From: Dyadobacter pollutisoli
GTDB lineage: Bacteria > Bacteroidota > Bacteroidia > Cytophagales > Spirosomataceae
Length of the DNA stretch: 64,000 bases
Assembly (NCBI RefSeq): GCF_026625565.1
Contig: NZ_CP112998.1
Location: 2,854,501 to 2,918,500 of the forward strand
Direction: 5' to 3'
Shown here in pieces: positions 60,770-64,000 of this stretch; positions within the stretch are counted from its first letter, which is position 1, and the number at the start of each line of letters is the position of its first letter. The notes under the pieces are model-generated. The model was given only the letters and a program-made list of their open reading frames with translations. It made no database searches and was not told the origin of the DNA. A program made the position numbers and the translations under genes.

Positions 60770-62200
60770 CTACCGGTGGTTTACTGTAATATTATCCAAA
60801 AGGTCTTTGGCCAAAACCGTATAGTTGTTGTTATAATGATGACCACCAGGTAGCGTGACCACTTTGATACCGTCTTTTTGCAGTTTCTTCCGCGCAGCGC
60901 TGTCCTCATCCCCCCCGAAAATACAAACTGGCCTCACGGTTTTTACCTTGTTCATTTCGGCTACCACATCATAATCACCCTGATCACCGCTTAAATGCAA
61001 CATATCGAGAATGTGAATTTCAAAGTCAGCCCACTCGTCGGGTGAAAAGCAGCATAGGCCGTCCATTCTCAGCTTCAAATCGGCAGGTAAACGATTGGCT
61101 ACAAACGGAATCACGGAAGCCCCGAAGGAATAACCAGCCAACACGAAGGTTGTCTTATGCCATTTCTGCATATAAATAGCCAGTGCGCGACTCACATCAG
61201 CAGCAGTTCGCTCCGGTGTTTTTTTGTTCCAAAAGTATTTCTGAACGTCTAAACCAACCACGGGCATGCCTTCCTTCACCATTGATTCGGAAACCGACTG
61301 GTCAAAACTCGTCCAGCCGCCATCACCGGAAATAAAGAATACAAGCGGCAGATCATTCTTTGCAGGCGATGGAAGCAATGTCAACGGTAAATTTGTTTTG
61401 GCAAGATCGGCCTTTGTACTTTTCTGCTGAGCTCCTTTGACCGGATTGAAAGAAGGAGCAGATAATATTTTGGAGTAAGCTGCTTTAAACTGTGGCAGCC
61501 AGTTCGCATTGACCGAAAAACCGTGTCCTACCTTGTTCAAACCAACAAGTTGTGCATTGGGCAAACCTTTCAAAAAGGCACTGGTGGCTGCGTATGGGCA
61601 TGTTTGATCATTGATACCATTCAAAACAACGAAAGGTGCTGTCAGTCCCGGCGTACGATCAAGATAGTAGGAATGATTTGCTTTAATGGCGTGAACGAGC
61701 AGGGCGGTACCTTTGCAAAGTGGCTTATTAATGTCGATATCCGGGCAAAATCCAAGGGCAATGGCGCCCTTGAAAGTATTGGCAGGAGCCTGTGCCAGAA
61801 CTCCGTAAACCAGGGAGGCACCGTAAGAGTAGCCAACCAATATAGGCTTCAAATAAGCTGAAAACGCATATTTTCGCTGTATCATCAAACTCAGCTGTTC
61901 AAAATCCGCAGCCGGATAAACACATTCACCAGGTTGTTTTGCGAGTTCTTTTTTATAGTGTTTGGCATCGATACCCAGTACCAGCGCTCCCTGACTTACC
62001 ATGTTTTTTGCCATGTCATGCACGCCCAGGTTCCATCCGCCGTCACCCGACACAAACAATGCAACAGATGTTGGTTTTCCCGCAGGATGATACAACATGA
62101 TTTTTCCAAATGCGCCATAATTGACCGAATCAATAGTGCCAGCCTGCGCTATTTGAATGATCCATAACATTACTACCAAACACAAAGCTGTTTTTTTCAT
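60770..62200 (-). CDS. AcvB/VirJ-like virulence factor family protein (alpha/beta-hydrolase, periplasmic), 476 aa
   Basis: A secreted serine-hydrolase-type protein made of two similar halves. A leader precedes the first half, with FVSGDGGWNLGVHDMAKNMV and GYSYGASLVYGVLA. The second half repeats FISGDGGWTSFDQSVSESMV and LAGYSFGASVIPFVANRLP, with GxSxG nucleophile motifs in both, and a C-terminal VTLPGGHHYNNNY histidine. AcvB/VirJ proteins hydrolyse lysyl-phosphatidylglycerol in the periplasm and work with MprF/LpiA, which is encoded just upstream (24-base gap). That pairing is strong support for the role. ATG 62200 is chosen over a TTG six bases upstream. Confidence 0.9.
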   Translation of the reverse strand: MKKTALCLVVMLWIIQIAQAGTIDSVNYGAFGKIMLYHPAGKPTSVALFVSGDGGWNLGVHDMAKNMVSQGALVLGIDAKHYKKELAKQPGECVYPAADFEQLSLMIQRKYAFSAYLKPILVGYSYGASLVYGVLAQAPANTFKGAIALGFCPDIDINKPLCKGTALLVHAIKANHSYYLDRTPGLTAPFVVLNGINDQTCPYAATSAFLKGLPNAQLVGLNKVGHGFSVNANWLPQFKAAYSKILSAPSFNPVKGAQQKSTKADLAKTNLPLTLLPSPAKNDLPLVFFISGDGGWTSFDQSVSESMVKEGMPVVGLDVQKYFWNKKTPERTAADVSRALAIYMQKWHKTTFVLAGYSFGASVIPFVANRLPADLKLRMDGLCCFSPDEWADFEIHILDMLHLSGDQGDYDVVAEMNKVKTVRPVCIFGGDEDSAARKKLQKDGIKVVTLPGGHHYNNNYTVLAKDLLDNITVNHR

Positions 62201-62224
62201 AACCAACCAATTTTGAGGAGGATA

Positions 62225-64000
62225 TTAAGGTTTGATCACATTCGTCAATTCGCCAGGCACTTTGAAAAGATCATAGTCCTGATCGTAAACAAGATACCTG
62301 TTGTGCCAGACCGGCGAAAATTTTTCCTTGAAAGCCCTAAGTCCTTGATAATGTGAAAACGCCCTGATCTTTTCGTAAGCAAATTTCATAGAATGCTCTG
62401 GGAAATTTCTCGGATCGGCGATACCTGACAATGGTGCAAATCCTAAATTAACGGTGCTGTAACCTTCCTTTTTCAAAAAATGAAACATTTCAACTGTGAT
62501 GAAATCGATGGTACCATTCGGAGCGTCTTTCGTTTTTCGGATCAGGTCGTAGGTACCTTCACCTTTGGCAAAATCCGGAATGATGTTCAGGAATGCGACG
62601 ACATCGTCATCGGGACTTTCTACGGTAATAATGGTCTGCTGTTTTAGTTCATCCCACAGGAACATTCCCTGCGAAAAAACGATTTCCGACCTTTTGGTAT
62701 CGGCCAGCCATTCGTCCGAAACCGCTTTGAGTTTACCCAGCAGTTCGTCGCTCACCGGTGCTGTGTATATTCTGCTGTGATAACCCTTATCCGTCACTTT
62801 TTTCAAAGCGTTCCGAATGGATTTCCTGGCACCGCCGTCGAGACTGAATGTGGTCAAATCCATAATGCCTTCCTGACCCAGAAACAGCTTTTTCTTGCCG
62901 GGAAACGCGTCCAGGTGATCTTCGGGAACCCTGAAATAAATGCTCCTCAATCCATTTTTAAAACAGTATTTGTCAAAGGATTCGGCGCAGGATTTCAGCG
63001 AAACGCTATCGGTGACCGGGGAGCCTAGCGCGACAGCAAAGTCTCCCGAGACACGGAAGGCCACAAAACCATTAGCATTTGGCGCTCGGAAAATCATTTT
63101 ATCGGGGTATGCTTTGAAATAATCTATACCCGAATTACCATATTTACTGATCTGTATTTTGGCCCATTCGAGATCCTCTTTCGTGCCCATCATTTTCTTC
63201 AATCCACGTTTCCGGCCATTTCTGATATAATATTCTTTTCTTGAAACAAAAAGAATGACAGCCACCAGCAATGCAAAAGACGATTCTTCATAGTCGATGG
63301 CTTTGGTAAGATGACCAACAATGGACAGCAGGCACAACACCAATGCAAAATACCAGGCCACCCGCAGCCCTTTGAGCATAAATGCGGCGGTTACCAAAAG
63401 AAACAATCCGGTGACGAGCACGAAAATATTAGAGGCCGTAATGACGCCGGTGGGCAGAAATTCTTTCAAAAAATGAAGCCGCTCCCCTATCGCCGGCGTT
63501 ACTACTGACACAATGTTGACCACTCCAAGCAATAAAAGGAGCAGCGCAGGAAAAACCCGCATTAACAGCTTGTTGACTTTGAGTAAAAAACTCATTGCAC
63601 CGGCAAAAAGTGGCAGCCAGAATTCCAGAAAACGATAGAAAAAAGTAATGGAAATTGCCGCGGCATCATTATATCCGAAACGCATCAAAATAAACGTCAT
63701 CGACACTTCAATGGCCCCGATACCGCGCAGAAATGGCGAAATGATCAGAAAAATGATCGCGACAATGTAACTGACAATGGCCGCTGCCAGTGACGGTTCC
63801 AGATGCAGGGCGATCATGGCAATGTACAAATGCGCAATGCCCACAAGCTCAATAAATACACTATACATCACCGTCAGTGCAAAATCTGTCCGGTCTATCC
63901 TGTTAGTGCTCAGGTCGTCCAGATACACCTCAGCTGACGGCCGGTACTGAATGATCTTTTGGTAAAAATATCCTTTTGAAACGACCGATCGATAGCACAA
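62225..64000 (-). CDS. mprF: Phosphatidylglycerol lysyltransferase/flippase MprF (partial, C-terminal 591 aa)
   Basis: An integral-membrane enzyme that attaches lysine from Lys-tRNA to phosphatidylglycerol and flips the product to the outer face, lowering the negative surface charge against cationic antimicrobials. The visible part begins in the flippase domain (about ten helices from LTVMYSVFIELVGIAHLYIA on) and continues into the cytoplasmic DUF2156 aminoacyltransferase domain. That domain has DYFKAYPDKMIFRAPNANGF, RSIRNALKKV-like positively charged segments and the family motif VNLGFAPLSGIADP near the end. The gene runs off the right edge of the window, so the N-terminus is not seen. It is followed by an acvB/virJ-like gene, the known companion. 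Confidence 0.92.
   Translation of the reverse strand: MCYRSVVSKGYFYQKIIQYRPSAEVYLDDLSTNRIDRTDFALTVMYSVFIELVGIAHLYIAMIALHLEPSLAAAIVSYIVAIIFLIISPFLRGIGAIEVSMTFILMRFGYNDAAAISITFFYRFLEFWLPLFAGAMSFLLKVNKLLMRVFPALLLLLLGVVNIVSVVTPAIGERLHFLKEFLPTGVITASNIFVLVTGLFLLVTAAFMLKGLRVAWYFALVLCLLSIVGHLTKAIDYEESSFALLVAVILFVSRKEYYIRNGRKRGLKKMMGTKEDLEWAKIQISKYGNSGIDYFKAYPDKMIFRAPNANGFVAFRVSGDFAVALGSPVTDSVSLKSCAESFDKYCFKNGLRSIYFRVPEDHLDAFPGKKKLFLGQEGIMDLTTFSLDGGARKSIRNALKKVTDKGYHSRIYTAPVSDELLGKLKAVSDEWLADTKRSEIVFSQGMFLWDELKQQTIITVESPDDDVVAFLNIIPDFAKGEGTYDLIRKTKDAPNGTIDFITVEMFHFLKKEGYSTVNLGFAPLSGIADPRNFPEHSMKFAYEKIRAFSHYQGLRAFKEKFSPVWHNRYLVYDQDYDLFKVPGELTNVIKP

Noticed and set aside
1..64000. CRISPR arrays, tRNA or rRNA genes, prophage, restriction or toxin-antitoxin modules.
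   Set aside because: No regularly spaced direct repeats of CRISPR size, no cloverleaf sequences, and no recognisable nuclease, integrase, capsid or toxin genes were found by reading the window.

Overview
The window looks like chromosomal DNA of a Gram-negative member of the Bacteroidota, most likely order Cytophagales and close to Dyadobacter or other Spirosomataceae. The signs are a complete ECF sigma / FecR / SusC / SusD locus, orphan MacB/FtsX-type permeases (two with the PadR-linked N-terminal prefix), BlaI plus M56 peptidase, a DUF4468 protein, a DUF1080 hydrolase, Sec or Tat leaders on many metabolic enzymes, and almost no Shine-Dalgarno sequences before start codons. The genus is an inference from protein style, not a database match. 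I see no rRNA, tRNA, CRISPR array, phage module or intact insertion sequence.

Layout. 1-5.7 kb: edge of a Tat-exported molybdenum hydroxylase operon (FAD and 2Fe-2S subunits) behind a 34-bp palindrome, a frameshifted RibD-type reductase, an FtsX permease, an SDR, a REP/BIME-like element and a small orphan gene. 5.9-15.1 kb: an enolase-superfamily enzyme, then the sigma/anti-sigma/SusC/SusD/lipoprotein nutrient-uptake locus, closed by a strong terminator. 15.2-19.0 kb: a ribbon-helix-helix protein whose start codon abuts a perfect inverted repeat, a DUF1080 hydrolase, and a blaI-M56-ompH operon controlled by a perfect 44-bp palindrome. 19.2-26.3 kb: an FAD/NAD(P)-binding protein, a secreted unknown, a REP-like element, a 69-aa gene framed by inverted repeats, a chimeric pseudogene (sugar isomerase joined out of frame to a Dabb protein), and a 1024-aa lipoprotein with two CxxCH motifs.

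26.6-43.2 kb: a NicO-type metal permease behind a clear cobalamin riboswitch (so probably a cobalt importer), a beta-propeller/Gfo-Idh-MocA pair, an exonuclease-endonuclease-phosphatase, a PAS histidine kinase, a tannase-like esterase, an LTA-synthase-like sulfatase, an orphan molybdopterin subunit, DUF4468, a TPR-HTH regulator, a single-domain globin and a lipoprotein. 43.2-49.0 kb: padR and two large FtsX permeases in one operon. 49.2-53.2 kb: an ankyrin protein, relics of an Lrp/AsnC regulator and a class V aminotransferase that appear to have lost their facing 5' halves in one deletion, a CE15-like esterase and an exported sugar isomerase. 53.3-60.1 kb: tetR and an RND tripartite efflux operon with a 13-bp operator copy on each side of tetR, ending in a 10-bp-period array that inverts on itself and runs into the end of a GNAT gene. 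60.8-64 kb: an acvB/virJ-like hydrolase and mprF (lysyl-phosphatidylglycerol synthase), the latter cut by the window edge.

Many genes fit a scavenger of plant or polysaccharide material: SusCD uptake, glucuronoyl-esterase-like and tannase/feruloyl-esterase-like enzymes, DUF1080, Gfo/Idh/MocA and isomerase proteins of the 3-keto-glycoside type, and a secreted enolase-superfamily enzyme. The rest is envelope upkeep and stress response (efflux, Lys-PG, BlaI/M56, FtsX permeases). The least explained parts are the regulatory palindromes, the inverted 10-bp array and the haem lipoprotein. Nothing here is clearly an undescribed defence or mobile system.
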